A DNA stretch of 63,601 nt, taken from an uncultured Muribaculaceae bacterium (GTDB taxonomy: Bacteria > Bacteroidota > Bacteroidia > Bacteroidales > Muribaculaceae). Under the pieces are notes generated by a model, which did no database searches, was not told the DNA's origin, and saw nothing but the letters and a program-made list of their open reading frames with translations. The DNA is taken from positions 1 through 63,601 of the forward strand of contig CAJTME010000004.1 in assembly GCA_910577315.1 (NCBI GenBank), written 5' to 3'. Made by a program: the position numbers and the translations under genes. Shown here piece by piece: positions 45,012-52,399 of this stretch. Position 1 is the stretch's first letter; each line of letters opens with the position of its first letter.

Positions 45012-45404
45012 CTAATCCGACAGAATCGCAACAGCCTCACATATCACTAATTTAAGCGAGGGAATATCCGTCTTGACAGCCTCAAACACCATATCAGCGT
45101 CCAGCTCGAAATATCCATGCGCGATATGATTCCGCATGCCTATTATCGCATGCCACGGAATGTTTGGGAAATTATCCGACAAAAAGCCGGGCATTATCCT
45201 GTTGCAACGGTTTACACCCTCCCCTATCGCCGTAATCAAGGTACAGTTAGCCGCCAGAAGCTGAGCCCCTTGTTGAGTGGTATAATAATCTTCCGACGAG
45301 CTGACATTACAGTTCCATTCAATGAGATTCGATATTGCTGTCCCAATGTCACCCAACGTGAGGCGCACACGCTCGCGGTCTATTTCAGAGTAATTTGATG
45401 GCAT
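45012..45404 (-). CDS. hepT: HepT-like toxin of a MntA/HepT (type VII) toxin-antitoxin pair
   Basis: A 130-aa all-helical HEPN (DUF86) protein. It carries the RNase motif Rx4HxY as RNHIAHGY near residues 91-98. In known MntA/HepT systems the toxin is an RNase that is switched off when MntA adds AMP to the motif tyrosine. The gene starts 20 nt inside the mntA coding region, indicating coupled translation. It lies downstream of mntA, the usual order. Confidence 0.85.
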   Translation of the reverse strand: MPSNYSEIDRERVRLTLGDIGTAISNLIEWNCNVSSSEDYYTTQQGAQLLAANCTLITAIGEGVNRCNRIMPGFLSDNFPNIPWHAIIGMRNHIAHGYFELDADMVFEAVKTDIPSLKLVICEAVAILSD

Positions 45405-45678
45405 CGCGGGAAATCTGCGCTAAGAATGTTTTAGAAAGATGGGAATGCATCCGCACCAAATCCACTGAACTTTTTAATATTTCCTCCAGAAACTGCTTGA
45501 GCGCGCTCATCATGAAAATTTTCGGCGGCATGGTCACCAGTATGTCTATGTCGCTGTCTGGCCTGTTGTCTCCTCGGGCAACAGAGCCGAAAATGGACAG
45601 ACCGCTCACTCCGAACTCACGCTGGATTCGGGGGAGATTCTCATTTAAAATCAAAATACAATCGTTAGCAGTGCACAT
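45385..45678 (-). CDS. mntA: MntA-like minimal nucleotidyltransferase antitoxin
   Basis: A 97-aa minimal nucleotidyltransferase with the catalytic pattern FGSVARGDNRPDSDIDILV (GS-x10-D-x-D). Family members AMPylate the HepT toxin. The frame is open for another 63 codons upstream, but that part is antisense-like over the tRNA-Ser gene, so the start was placed at MCTANDCIL. It overlaps hepT by 20 nt. The promoter is unclear, and the upstream terminator of tRNA-Ser separates the two units. Confidence 0.85.
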   Translation of the reverse strand: MCTANDCILILNENLPRIQREFGVSGLSIFGSVARGDNRPDSDIDILVTMPPKIFMMSALKQFLEEILKSSVDLVRMHSHLSKTFLAQISRDAIKLL

Positions 45679-45704
45679 GGGAGAGGCCGAAATGGTTAAA
45701 TGAA

Positions 45705-45734
45705 AAGGGAACGGCGCCAATGCGCTGTTCCCTT
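45705..45734 (-). terminator. Terminator of tRNA-Ser
   Basis: A 13-bp stem (45705-45717 with 45722-45734, one G-T pair) with a 4-nt loop, followed on the minus strand by TTTTCATTT. Confidence 0.85.
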
Positions 45735-45752
45735 CTCTCAGGTTATCCATTG

Positions 45753-45840
45753 CGGAGTGGGCGAGATTCGAACTCGCGAACCGCTTTTGACGGTTACACG
45801 CTTTCCAGGCGTGCCTCTTCAGCCACTCGAGCACCACTCC
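45753..45840 (-). tRNA. tRNA-Ser (GGA)
   Basis: An 88-nt class II tRNA on the minus strand. The acceptor stem is GGAGTGG/CCACTCC with discriminator G, the anticodon loop CTGGAAA gives GGA, and the long variable arm (GTAACCGTCAAAAGCGGTTCGC region) is typical for serine. Confidence 0.93.
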
Positions 45841-45864
45841 AAGGTGTTTTTTGGCTTGCGAGTG

Positions 45865-45872
45865 CAAAGGTA
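45865..45872 (-). promoter_or_regulatory. Promoter -7 box for tRNA-Ser
   Basis: Minus strand TACCTTTG, 24 bp before the tRNA 5' end. No TTG at the ideal spacing. Confidence 0.65.
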
Positions 45873-45906
45873 CGTATGTTTCGGGAATTATGCCCCCTTA
45901 CGCGCG

Positions 45907-46809
45907 TTAATAATTGTTAAGGAATATGGTGGGACGCGGTGTCTCCGTACACCCCACCGACAATTTGAACTGACACAGCCCCTCGTTGCGGATGCCATCG
46001 GTCGAGGCCGGTCCTATGTCCACAATCCTGATGTCGGGACGGTTTTCAGCATACCATCCGAACACGCGCCATGCCAGATGATTCATCGCTCTCGCGGGTC
46101 GGCCCTCGGGCAGATCGCCCCAGTATATGACCTGCATCACTCCCGCGGCCGCCTCATAAAGCATGGCGGCGGCAACATCCATCCCGTCAAGTGTCATCAC
46201 GAAAAAGTCGGCCCTAACGGGTCCCGACACCGTTGCAATCACCTGTTCGAGGGTCATGGCGAGCGGATAGCCCATCGCACGTCGGTTGGCCTCAATCACG
46301 GCATACGCCCTCCCGATGTCATCGGTCTTGAAGAAGTCGAACGAATGTTTTTTTGCACGGTGATGATTGTACCGCCCTGACCGGGACAGATAGCTCTCGA
46401 AATCGGCAAACCTCGACATGTCATAATGGAAATTGGCCTCCTCGACAACATCCACGCCCTCGGGCGGTGTCCCGGCACCGTAAAATGCCGATGGCCACAC
46501 AAGGCGCACGCATCCCCCGAGGATTGCGGGAACCGACGCATAGAAATCTGCCACGGCTTTGTCCCGGTCTATATTGTCCATGACACTGGCAGCTGAAAAC
46601 GGTGCTGAAAACGGTGCCCGCCACAACCCTTCGCGCAAACCGAATATCTGGCCCATCAGCGGCTTTCCACCTTCATCGAAACCGACAAGTGCAGCAATCT
46701 TCTCGGCCTTCGTGGCATTAAGCATGTTGAACGCGCCGGAATCATACACCGTGGGACGTCGGGGAAAGACCCGGTCAAAATCTTCAGGCGAAATCTCTTT
46801 TATTTCCAT
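45907..46809 (-). CDS. GNAT/FemAB-like acyltransferase of unknown substrate
   Basis: A 300-aa cytosolic protein with the two-lobed pattern of the GNAT/FemAB-like families. The second half has YNHHRAKKHSF followed by ADFFVMTLDGMDVAAAMLYE and YWGDLPEGRPARAMNHLAW, typical for the acetyl-CoA/acyl-tRNA-binding core. The substrate cannot be named. It could act in cell-wall, lipid or surface-polysaccharide modification. Its gene begins 3 nt after the tsaC stop, so both are in one operon, transcribed from the tsaC promoter. Confidence 0.72.
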   Translation of the reverse strand: MEIKEISPEDFDRVFPRRPTVYDSGAFNMLNATKAEKIAALVGFDEGGKPLMGQIFGLREGLWRAPFSAPFSAASVMDNIDRDKAVADFYASVPAILGGCVRLVWPSAFYGAGTPPEGVDVVEEANFHYDMSRFADFESYLSRSGRYNHHRAKKHSFDFFKTDDIGRAYAVIEANRRAMGYPLAMTLEQVIATVSGPVRADFFVMTLDGMDVAAAMLYEAAAGVMQVIYWGDLPEGRPARAMNHLAWRVFGWYAENRPDIRIVDIGPASTDGIRNEGLCQFKLSVGCTETPRPTIFLNNY

Positions 46810-46812
46810 AGT

Positions 46813-47427
46813 TCAATCGTTGAAATCCCCCTTTCCTTGCCTTAAAACCTCGGGTGCCGACGAATCCATCAGGTCAACGATTGTCGATGGTTCAACTGAC
46901 CCCGTCCCACCGTCGAGCAGCAGCGAAGCCGAAGCGCCATATTCCATTGCCAGGGCATCCGGTTCGGCGGCATCCTCCGCCCCTCCTTCCGTCACAGCGA
47001 CCGACGAGGTGAGCAGCGGATTGCCGAGAGCCTCCGCAAGTGCCCGGGCGACATTATTGTCGGGAATACGCACCCCCACGGTCTTTCGTCCCTTGAAAAC
47101 CTTAGGCAGCTTGGTGGAAGCCGGCAGGATGAACGTGAACGGTCCGGGAAGATATTCTTTCAGCACCCGGAATGCCCTGTTGTCTATTCGGGCATATTCG
47201 GCAGCCTGGCCGATATCCGAACACACCACCGACAGCAGGTTCTTGTCTGGATTAAGACCTTTCACCTTGCACAAGCGCTCGATGGCGCGCTGGTTGAGCG
47301 CGTCGCACCCCAAGGCATAGAGGGTATCGGTTGGATAGACAATTATATGACCGTCGCGCAGTGCTTCGACAGCCTGGGCGATAAACCGTTCGTTTACCTG
47401 GTCGGCATAGAATTTCAGGATTTGCAT
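46813..47427 (-). CDS. tsaC: L-threonylcarbamoyladenylate synthase (Sua5/YciO/YrdC family)
   Basis: A 204-aa protein of the Sua5/YrdC/YciO family, which makes threonylcarbamoyl-AMP for the universal t6A37 tRNA modification. The N-terminal IIVYPTDTLYALGCDA, LCKVKGLNPDKNLL and LPGPFTFIL motifs are visible. YciO and TsaC are close, and the exact subgroup was not decided, but the start MQILKFYADQ and length fit the Bacteroidetes enzyme. It is the first gene of a two-gene unit with the acyltransferase-like gene and has a consensus promoter. Confidence 0.88.
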   Translation of the reverse strand: MQILKFYADQVNERFIAQAVEALRDGHIIVYPTDTLYALGCDALNQRAIERLCKVKGLNPDKNLLSVVCSDIGQAAEYARIDNRAFRVLKEYLPGPFTFILPASTKLPKVFKGRKTVGVRIPDNNVARALAEALGNPLLTSSVAVTEGGAEDAAEPDALAMEYGASASLLLDGGTGSVEPSTIVDLMDSSAPEVLRQGKGDFND

Positions 47428-47447
47428 TGGTGCTGTTTTTGTTTCTG

Positions 47448-47478
47448 CAAATTTAGTAATTGTCCGTCAATAGTCCAA
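47448..47478 (-). promoter_or_regulatory. Promoter (-33/-7) for tsaC operon
   Basis: Minus strand TAAATTTG (47455-47448) with TTG (47478-47476) 20 bp upstream. The leader is about 15 nt. Confidence 0.72.
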
Positions 47479-47566
47479 ACAATAATTGACGCCTCCGGGC
47501 CGTTATTAAAATAATAGTTTACAAATATTCGCCGCATTACCGACGGCGGCTTTTCCATTCATATTT

Positions 47567-47582
47567 GTTGTTAGACAACAAC
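47567..47582 (+). promoter_or_regulatory. Small inverted repeat in the leader of the barrel gene
   Basis: GTTGTT-AGAC-AACAAC, 6-bp arms, about 42 bp before the ATG at 47625. It could be an operator or an mRNA hairpin. Evidence is weak. Confidence 0.3.
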
Positions 47583-47624
47583 TTCTAAATAACTCCGTTC
47601 ACTCACTTAATATTGATTTTTGCT

Positions 47625-48290
47625 ATGAAACGTGCAATTTCAGCCATCCTGCTGGCGGGAGCCGCCCTTACGGGCGCCGCGCAGACCGAAGAAACAAGCT
47701 TCAACGGCTGGGGCGTCCGTGTAGGACTTGACATTTCCATTCCCGGCAACTGGACTTTCGACAACGGAAACTCTGTCGACATGTATAAGAACGGAGCTGG
47801 ATTCACCGCCGGTGTGGTCTATAACCTTCCGCTTGTCTCTGAACTGTACTTCGAACCTGGCCTGTCGATGTTCTACGACACCTACGCCTATAAAGACCTT
47901 ATTGTCACTGATGAGCCAGGCGAAGTCGTCGACACCGACCCGTCAATCAGAAAATTCGGTCTCCGCCTGCCGCTAATGTTCGGCTACCGTTTCAACGTGT
48001 TCAACGGCTTCAGCTTCTCAGTCTACACAGGCCCCGAGCTCAGCTACGCCCTCTCGGGTAAGATCGGCATGAAGAATCCCGAGGCCTGGGGCGATATATC
48101 AGATCTGACGCTCTTCGGCAAGAACGGTGGCTACCGGCGTTTCGACTGCGGGTGGAAAATTGGCATTGGCTTCCCGATTGGACGGTGGTTCTGCGGTGTC
48201 GAAGGCTCGTTCGGCCTGCTCGACATGCACAAAAATGACGTGAGCTTCCACGAAAACCGCGTCAGCGTAAGTTTCGGCTACGATTTTTGA
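47625..48290 (+). CDS. Outer-membrane beta-barrel protein (porin family)
   Basis: A 221-aa protein with a signal peptide (about 1-20, ending GAAQ) and a barrel-like pattern of about ten strands, starting GWGVRVGLDISIPG and ending NRVSVSFGYDF. The aromatic C-terminal residue fits outer-membrane insertion. A TTG codon 12 nt upstream in frame is not needed. Ligand unknown. It is convergent with the PAS gene, 12 nt away. Confidence 0.78.
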   Translation: MKRAISAILLAGAALTGAAQTEETSFNGWGVRVGLDISIPGNWTFDNGNSVDMYKNGAGFTAGVVYNLPLVSELYFEPGLSMFYDTYAYKDLIVTDEPGEVVDTDPSIRKFGLRLPLMFGYRFNVFNGFSFSVYTGPELSYALSGKIGMKNPEAWGDISDLTLFGKNGGYRRFDCGWKIGIGFPIGRWFCGVEGSFGLLDMHKNDVSFHENRVSVSFGYDF

Positions 48291-48302
48291 CCGCCGGCTC
48301 AC

Positions 48303-48650
48303 TCACCGCACATAATGCGGCATGTCTTCGGGGATAACCATCGACAGCTCGACCAGGCCGCCGACCATACCGTTGTCCCGGCGCCATGCCGTTTGGAAAA
48401 TCATCTTGCGCTGGCCGAGCTTTTCTATTGTATAGCAATTCTGTCCCCCCTCGGCAAGAAGGGTTTTGATTATCTCCACCGACCGCGGATTATGGCAGTC
48501 AAGCAGATTTTTGCCGATGAGGTCTCCATGTTTGGCAAACGTCTGGCGGGCACGTTCGTTCATATATATTATGGTGCAGCTGGCGTCGCACACTGTCACG
48601 GCGCAGTTCATGCCCCACGCCCAGTCGGGAATTGCAGGTTTGAAATCCAT
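48303..48650 (-). CDS. Single-domain PAS protein
   Basis: A 115-aa cytosolic protein that is only a PAS domain. The segment CTIIYMNERARQTF is the usual start of the PAS core, followed by LIGKNLLDCHNPRSVEIIK and the beta-strand pair near the C-terminus. A conserved histidine (CHNPRS) could bind haem or a small ligand, but this is not certain. No output domain is attached. It lies 42 nt downstream of the beta-lactamase gene, on the same strand. Confidence 0.78.
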   Translation of the reverse strand: MDFKPAIPDWAWGMNCAVTVCDASCTIIYMNERARQTFAKHGDLIGKNLLDCHNPRSVEIIKTLLAEGGQNCYTIEKLGQRKMIFQTAWRRDNGMVGGLVELSMVIPEDMPHYVR

Positions 48651-48692
48651 TGTAATCTGTTTATAGGGTGTTTTTCTGGAAAATCAGGCACA

Positions 48693-49580
48693 TCAAAGTC
48701 TGTTTATATGCTTGTAGACTATCGCGGAAATATCCGCCACAAATCCTTCGGTGGTCTTCATGTCATACCCCGAATCTGCGATAAACACCGCGATTGAATA
48801 TCGCCGTCCATCCGGCAGATGAACGTAGCCCACGTCATTGACCGCCATAATCCGGCCGTCAGGCGTTATGAAGCCGGTACCGGTCTTATGGCCGACAACC
48901 ACATTGTCGGGTAGCGGCTTGACAAGACGCGCACGGCCTGTAACGCAAGTTTCAAGCAGCTGCTTCAACGCCAGCGAATGTGTGTCGTTGAACTCCCTGT
49001 CAAACTTGTCCACCAATTTAGCTGCCGCAAGCGGGGTGGATGAATTATCAAGGCTGCGGCTGTTGTCCTTGTGCAGCTCGTCCTCGGTCCACACCACGTC
49101 CATCCCGTCTATTCCAAGCCATTCCACATATTTATCCACCATACCTATTCCGTCAATTTGGGAAAGCAGGATGTCTGATGCATTATTGTCGCTCTGCTGG
49201 AGGGCATATTTCAGAAGTTCAGCAAAAGTTATCGACACAGAATCCCTGTCACCGTAAACCTCCATCATGGGACTGTAAGTGTCATGATGCAAATCCTCGG
49301 AAGTAACAAGGCATGAGTCGGCAAACTTAATGGCACCGGCGCGGCAATACTCCGCCACCGCCATCGAAATCGGAAACTTATACACGCTCATCATTGGAAA
49401 GCGGTCAGACCCGTTCACTTCCACGACATGCCCGCCATCAACGATTACGGCCACGCCTATCTTCGCGTCCTTGCCTTCGGCAAATTCCTGAAGCTCATTT
49501 TCAAGCGCCTCATATTCTGATGCTTTATGGCACGACATAAGTGCCACTGCCATAAGCACAGCAACAATTAATTTTTCCAT
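48693..49580 (-). CDS. Class A beta-lactamase, probably subclass A2 (CfxA/CblA-like)
   Basis: A 295-aa serine beta-lactamase. The signal peptide ends in LMSC, so it is probably a lipoprotein (C17). All active-site motifs are intact: S65-x-x-K68 in MMSVYKFP, S130-D131-N132 in QQSDNNAS, E166 in VWTEDELH and K232-T-G in GHKTGTG. The E166 region follows the pattern of the Bacteroidetes-specific A2 branch. It should hydrolyse penicillins or cephalosporins, but the spectrum cannot be read from sequence. No mobile element is next to it, so it looks chromosomal. It is upstream of the PAS gene. Confidence 0.9.
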   Translation of the reverse strand: MEKLIVAVLMAVALMSCHKASEYEALENELQEFAEGKDAKIGVAVIVDGGHVVEVNGSDRFPMMSVYKFPISMAVAEYCRAGAIKFADSCLVTSEDLHHDTYSPMMEVYGDRDSVSITFAELLKYALQQSDNNASDILLSQIDGIGMVDKYVEWLGIDGMDVVWTEDELHKDNSRSLDNSSTPLAAAKLVDKFDREFNDTHSLALKQLLETCVTGRARLVKPLPDNVVVGHKTGTGFITPDGRIMAVNDVGYVHLPDGRRYSIAVFIADSGYDMKTTEGFVADISAIVYKHINRL

Positions 49581-49682
49581 GCCGCAAAATTACAAAAAAG
49601 TTTTATCGGAGACGACAAATATTCCGTAAATTTCTAAACAATCCACCCTCCGTCCCGGCTAACCGCCAGTGGGGTATAGACA

Positions 49683-49712
49683 CAAAAAACGTCCGGCTCT
49701 CTTGCAGGACGT
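49683..49712 (-). terminator. Terminator of the small-ORF transcript
   Basis: On the minus strand the sequence ACGTCC-N12-GGACGT is followed by a run of six T (49688-49683). It closes a transcription unit that begins at the promoter at 49944-49951. Confidence 0.75.
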
Positions 49713-49788
49713 GCTTAAAGTTTAGACAGTTGTCTTTACGTTTTTTCATAAGAATGCCGCGAGTGAATCGCTGGCACTTCAGTCAGCC

Positions 49789-49875
49789 TCAGGCCGTTTT
49801 GTGGTCATCTTCATGGTAGATTGGAGCACTTGTCTCGCAATACCATTCAATAGCCTTTTTGAACCAGTTTAGCAT
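49789..49875 (-). CDS. Candidate 28-residue small protein
   Basis: An ATG-started frame of 28 codons encoding MLNWFKKAIEWYCETSAP and a histidine/acid-rich end (IYHEDDHKTA), too short for usual gene finding. The N-terminal half can form an amphipathic helix with two tryptophans, and the C-terminal part has CxxxxAPxYHEDDH, possibly metal-binding. It sits about 62 nt after a consensus -7 box and is followed by a stem-loop (about 49752-49777) and a terminator, so a transcript of about 255 nt is predicted. It could be a small protein gene or a regulatory RNA with a short ORF. No homologue was recognised. Confidence 0.5.
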   Translation of the reverse strand: MLNWFKKAIEWYCETSAPIYHEDDHKTA

Positions 49876-49943
49876 ACCTAAAGTTTTTAGTTAAACAATC
49901 TTTTGTACTATACTTGAATCGTAATTCTGTATTAAAAACGCTG

Positions 49944-49951
49944 CAAAGGTA
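49944..49951 (-). promoter_or_regulatory. Promoter -7 box of the small-ORF transcript
   Basis: Minus strand TACCTTTG followed by GCAGCG. No TTG at the ideal -33 distance. Confidence 0.6.
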
Positions 49952-49975
49952 CAAAAAGATTTTAAAAATATGTTA

Positions 49976-50137
49976 TTTAGCATAATTTTTCAGCATACAT
50001 AAATCAGCCTCTTACCACTACTCCTTTGACAATCAACGCAATGCCTATACAGCTTTTTTTAAATAAAATCCACATTAAGCGACTGGCTGGAATTATTTAG
50101 AATAACAACGAAACAGCATAATATGGTAAAGATTGAA
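49976..50137. other. AT-rich spacer upstream of the helicase gene
   Basis: Nothing recognisable as a gene or RNA. A long frame opens from a TTG at 50133, but it crosses the promoter and was rejected. Confidence 0.5.
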
Positions 50138-50168
50138 TTGCACCATACGCTTATTTTTCGTAATTTTG
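50138..50168 (+). promoter_or_regulatory. Promoter (-33/-7) for DEAD-box helicase operon
   Basis: TTG (50138-50140) and TAATTTTG (50161-50168), 20 bp apart. The ATG at 50193 is 24 nt after the box. Confidence 0.78.
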
Positions 50169-50192
50169 CGGCTTGTAACAATCCATCGCATT

Positions 50193-51464
50193 ATGACTTT
50201 TGAAGAACTTGACCTTACCGATGACGTGCTCGACGCCCTCTACGACATGAATTTCAGCGAATGTACCCCCATTCAGGAGCAGGCAATTCCAGCCGCCCTG
50301 TCGGGACGCGACCTCATCGCCGTAGCCCAGACTGGAACCGGGAAAACTGCCGCTTTCCTCCTGCCGGTAATCAACGAGCTCGGTAAGCGCGAGGCCTCTG
50401 ATAAGGTAAAATGCGTGGTTATGACGCCCACCCGCGAACTGGCCATGCAGATCGACGCCCAGATGGACGGGTTCTCATATTTTCTGCCAATAAGTTCGCT
50501 GGCCATATACGGCGGCACTGATGGAGCCGGATTCGCCCAGCAGCAGCGCGCCCTCAAAAGCGGCGCCGAAGTCATAATCGCCACCCCCGGCCGCCTTCTC
50601 GCACATCTCCAGATGGGCTACGTCGACCTCTCGGAAGTGGAATTTTTCATTCTTGACGAGGCCGACCGCATGCTCGACATGGGATTCTATGACGACATAA
50701 TGCAGATTGCGGCGCGCCTTCCCGAACATCGCCACACGTTCATGTTCTCGGCAACCATGCCGCCGAAAATACAGAAACTCGCAAAAACGGTGCTCAACGA
50801 CCCCGTCGAAATTAAAATCGCAGTATCGCGCCCCACCGAGAAAATCGCCCAGTCGGCCTACATCTGTTCGGAACGTGGCAAAAACGCATTACTATGCCAC
50901 ATATTCCAGAACGTCAGCTCCCAGCGCGTAATCGTATTCGCATCTTCAAAGCTCAAAGTCAAGGAACTGTGCCGCGAACTGCGCAAACGCCACTACAAAG
51001 TGGCCGAGATGCACTCCGACCTCGAACAAAAGGAACGCGACGTGGTGATGCGCGACTTCCGCAACGCCCACATCGACATACTCGTGGCCACCGACATCCT
51101 TTCGCGCGGCATCGACATCGACGACATATCCATGGTGGTGAACTTCGACGTTCCCCATGACCCCGAAGACTATGTGCACCGCATCGGCCGAACCGCCCGA
51201 GCCAATGCCGACGGCATCGCCATCACCCTGGTGGGCGAACGCGACCGCCGCAAATTCAAGTTCATCGAGGATTTCCTCGGCTATCAGGTGAAGCGCGGAG
51301 AGATTCCGGCCGAACTCGGCGGCCCCGTCAACGAATCGGAGATTGCCGATGAAAAGCCCCGTCGCCCGGGCCGCTCAAAAGGGCGCCGCGACAAACCCTC
51401 AAATTCAAAACCGCGCGACAAGCGCCGCAACAACAAATTCCGCAAGCCCAAAAAAGAGGAATGA
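50193..51464 (+). CDS. DEAD-box ATP-dependent RNA helicase
   Basis: A 423-aa RNA helicase. The Q motif ECTPIQEQAIP, motif I AQTGTGKT, Ia PTRELAMQ, II DEAD, III SATMP, V ATDILSRGID and VI HRIGRTAR are all present. The last ~55 residues are basic and low-complexity (rich in R, K, P), like RhlE-type tails that bind rRNA. It probably works in ribosome assembly or RNA turnover. The start MTFEELDL was chosen after the promoter. The stop overlaps the dus start by 4 nt. Confidence 0.93.
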   Translation: MTFEELDLTDDVLDALYDMNFSECTPIQEQAIPAALSGRDLIAVAQTGTGKTAAFLLPVINELGKREASDKVKCVVMTPTRELAMQIDAQMDGFSYFLPISSLAIYGGTDGAGFAQQQRALKSGAEVIIATPGRLLAHLQMGYVDLSEVEFFILDEADRMLDMGFYDDIMQIAARLPEHRHTFMFSATMPPKIQKLAKTVLNDPVEIKIAVSRPTEKIAQSAYICSERGKNALLCHIFQNVSSQRVIVFASSKLKVKELCRELRKRHYKVAEMHSDLEQKERDVVMRDFRNAHIDILVATDILSRGIDIDDISMVVNFDVPHDPEDYVHRIGRTARANADGIAITLVGERDRRKFKFIEDFLGYQVKRGEIPAELGGPVNESEIADEKPRRPGRSKGRRDKPSNSKPRDKRRNNKFRKPKKEE

Positions 51465-52399
51465 TAATTCTCGCGGCCCCGCTTCAAGGCTACACCGAAG
51501 GAATATGGCGCCTGGCCCATGCCGGCGTGTTCGAGCCATACTCAGGCACTCCCGACGCATATTGCGCGCCGTTTCTGCGTGTTGAGAAAGGCGATGTGCG
51601 TGCGCGCGACATCCGCGACCTGTCCCTGTCGGCCACCGGCCCCGTTGCCACCGTACCGCAGATTATCTTCCGGGATATTGAGGAGTTCCGCCTGCTGGCC
51701 GATACTCTCGGCCAAAACGGCTACGGCCGCATCGACCTCAACCTCGGTTGCCCCTTCCCGCCCCAATGCCATCGCGGCCGCGGAGCCGCCATGGTGGCCC
51801 GCACGGACATACTTGAGGCCGTGGCCGAAGAAATTCACAACCGCCCGGGAATCCGGTTCTCCATAAAAATGCGTCTCGGACTGTCCTCTCCCCACGAATG
51901 GGAAAACTCCGTGCCGATAATCAACCGCATGCCCCTGACGCACGTAACGGTACATCCGCGCACAGCCACACAGCAATACAAAGGGACCTTGCACACCGCC
52001 GAATTTGCGCGGATGTTGCAGGCAATCTCCCATCCTGTCATATATAACGGCGACATAGCTGAGCCCGCAGACATCGACAGAATCATGGAAACTTACCCGG
52101 GCCTCGCCGGCGTCATGATAGGCCGCGGCCTGCTCGCCCGCCCGTCGCTCATTGCCGAATGGCGCTCGGGAAAGGAATGGGATACCGCCATGCAGACAGA
52201 AGCGCTCGCCGCCATGCACGGGATGATATACCGCCACTACGAATCAGTCCTTTGCGGCGAGGCACAGATGCTGTCCAAGCTCATTCCGTTCTGGGAATAT
52301 CCGTCTGCCATCATCGGGCGCAGAAAAGCCCGTGAAATAGCTAAGTCACGCAATCTGTCGGTCTACATCAGCCGCGTACGCGAGGCCGTCAGCGGCTGA
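51461..52399 (+). CDS. dus: tRNA-dihydrouridine synthase
   Basis: A 312-aa FMN enzyme that reduces uridines in tRNA D-loops. It has the TIM-barrel signature: APLQGYT at the start, NLGCPFPPQ near residue 94, SIKMRLG, VHPRTATQQYKG, NGDI and GVMIGRGLLARP. The C-terminal helical domain is shorter than in E. coli DusA, close to DusB/DusC length. It overlaps the helicase gene by 4 nt (ATGA), so both are translationally coupled, and its end overlaps the convergent hydrolase gene by 11 nt. Confidence 0.92.
   Translation: MIILAAPLQGYTEGIWRLAHAGVFEPYSGTPDAYCAPFLRVEKGDVRARDIRDLSLSATGPVATVPQIIFRDIEEFRLLADTLGQNGYGRIDLNLGCPFPPQCHRGRGAAMVARTDILEAVAEEIHNRPGIRFSIKMRLGLSSPHEWENSVPIINRMPLTHVTVHPRTATQQYKGTLHTAEFARMLQAISHPVIYNGDIAEPADIDRIMETYPGLAGVMIGRGLLARPSLIAEWRSGKEWDTAMQTEALAAMHGMIYRHYESVLCGEAQMLSKLIPFWEYPSAIIGRRKAREIAKSRNLSVYISRVREAVSG

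Noticed and set aside
45679..45867. N-terminal extension of the mntA frame
   Set aside because: It runs through tRNA-Ser and its terminator. The internal ATG at 45678 fits the usual length of minimal nucleotidyltransferases.
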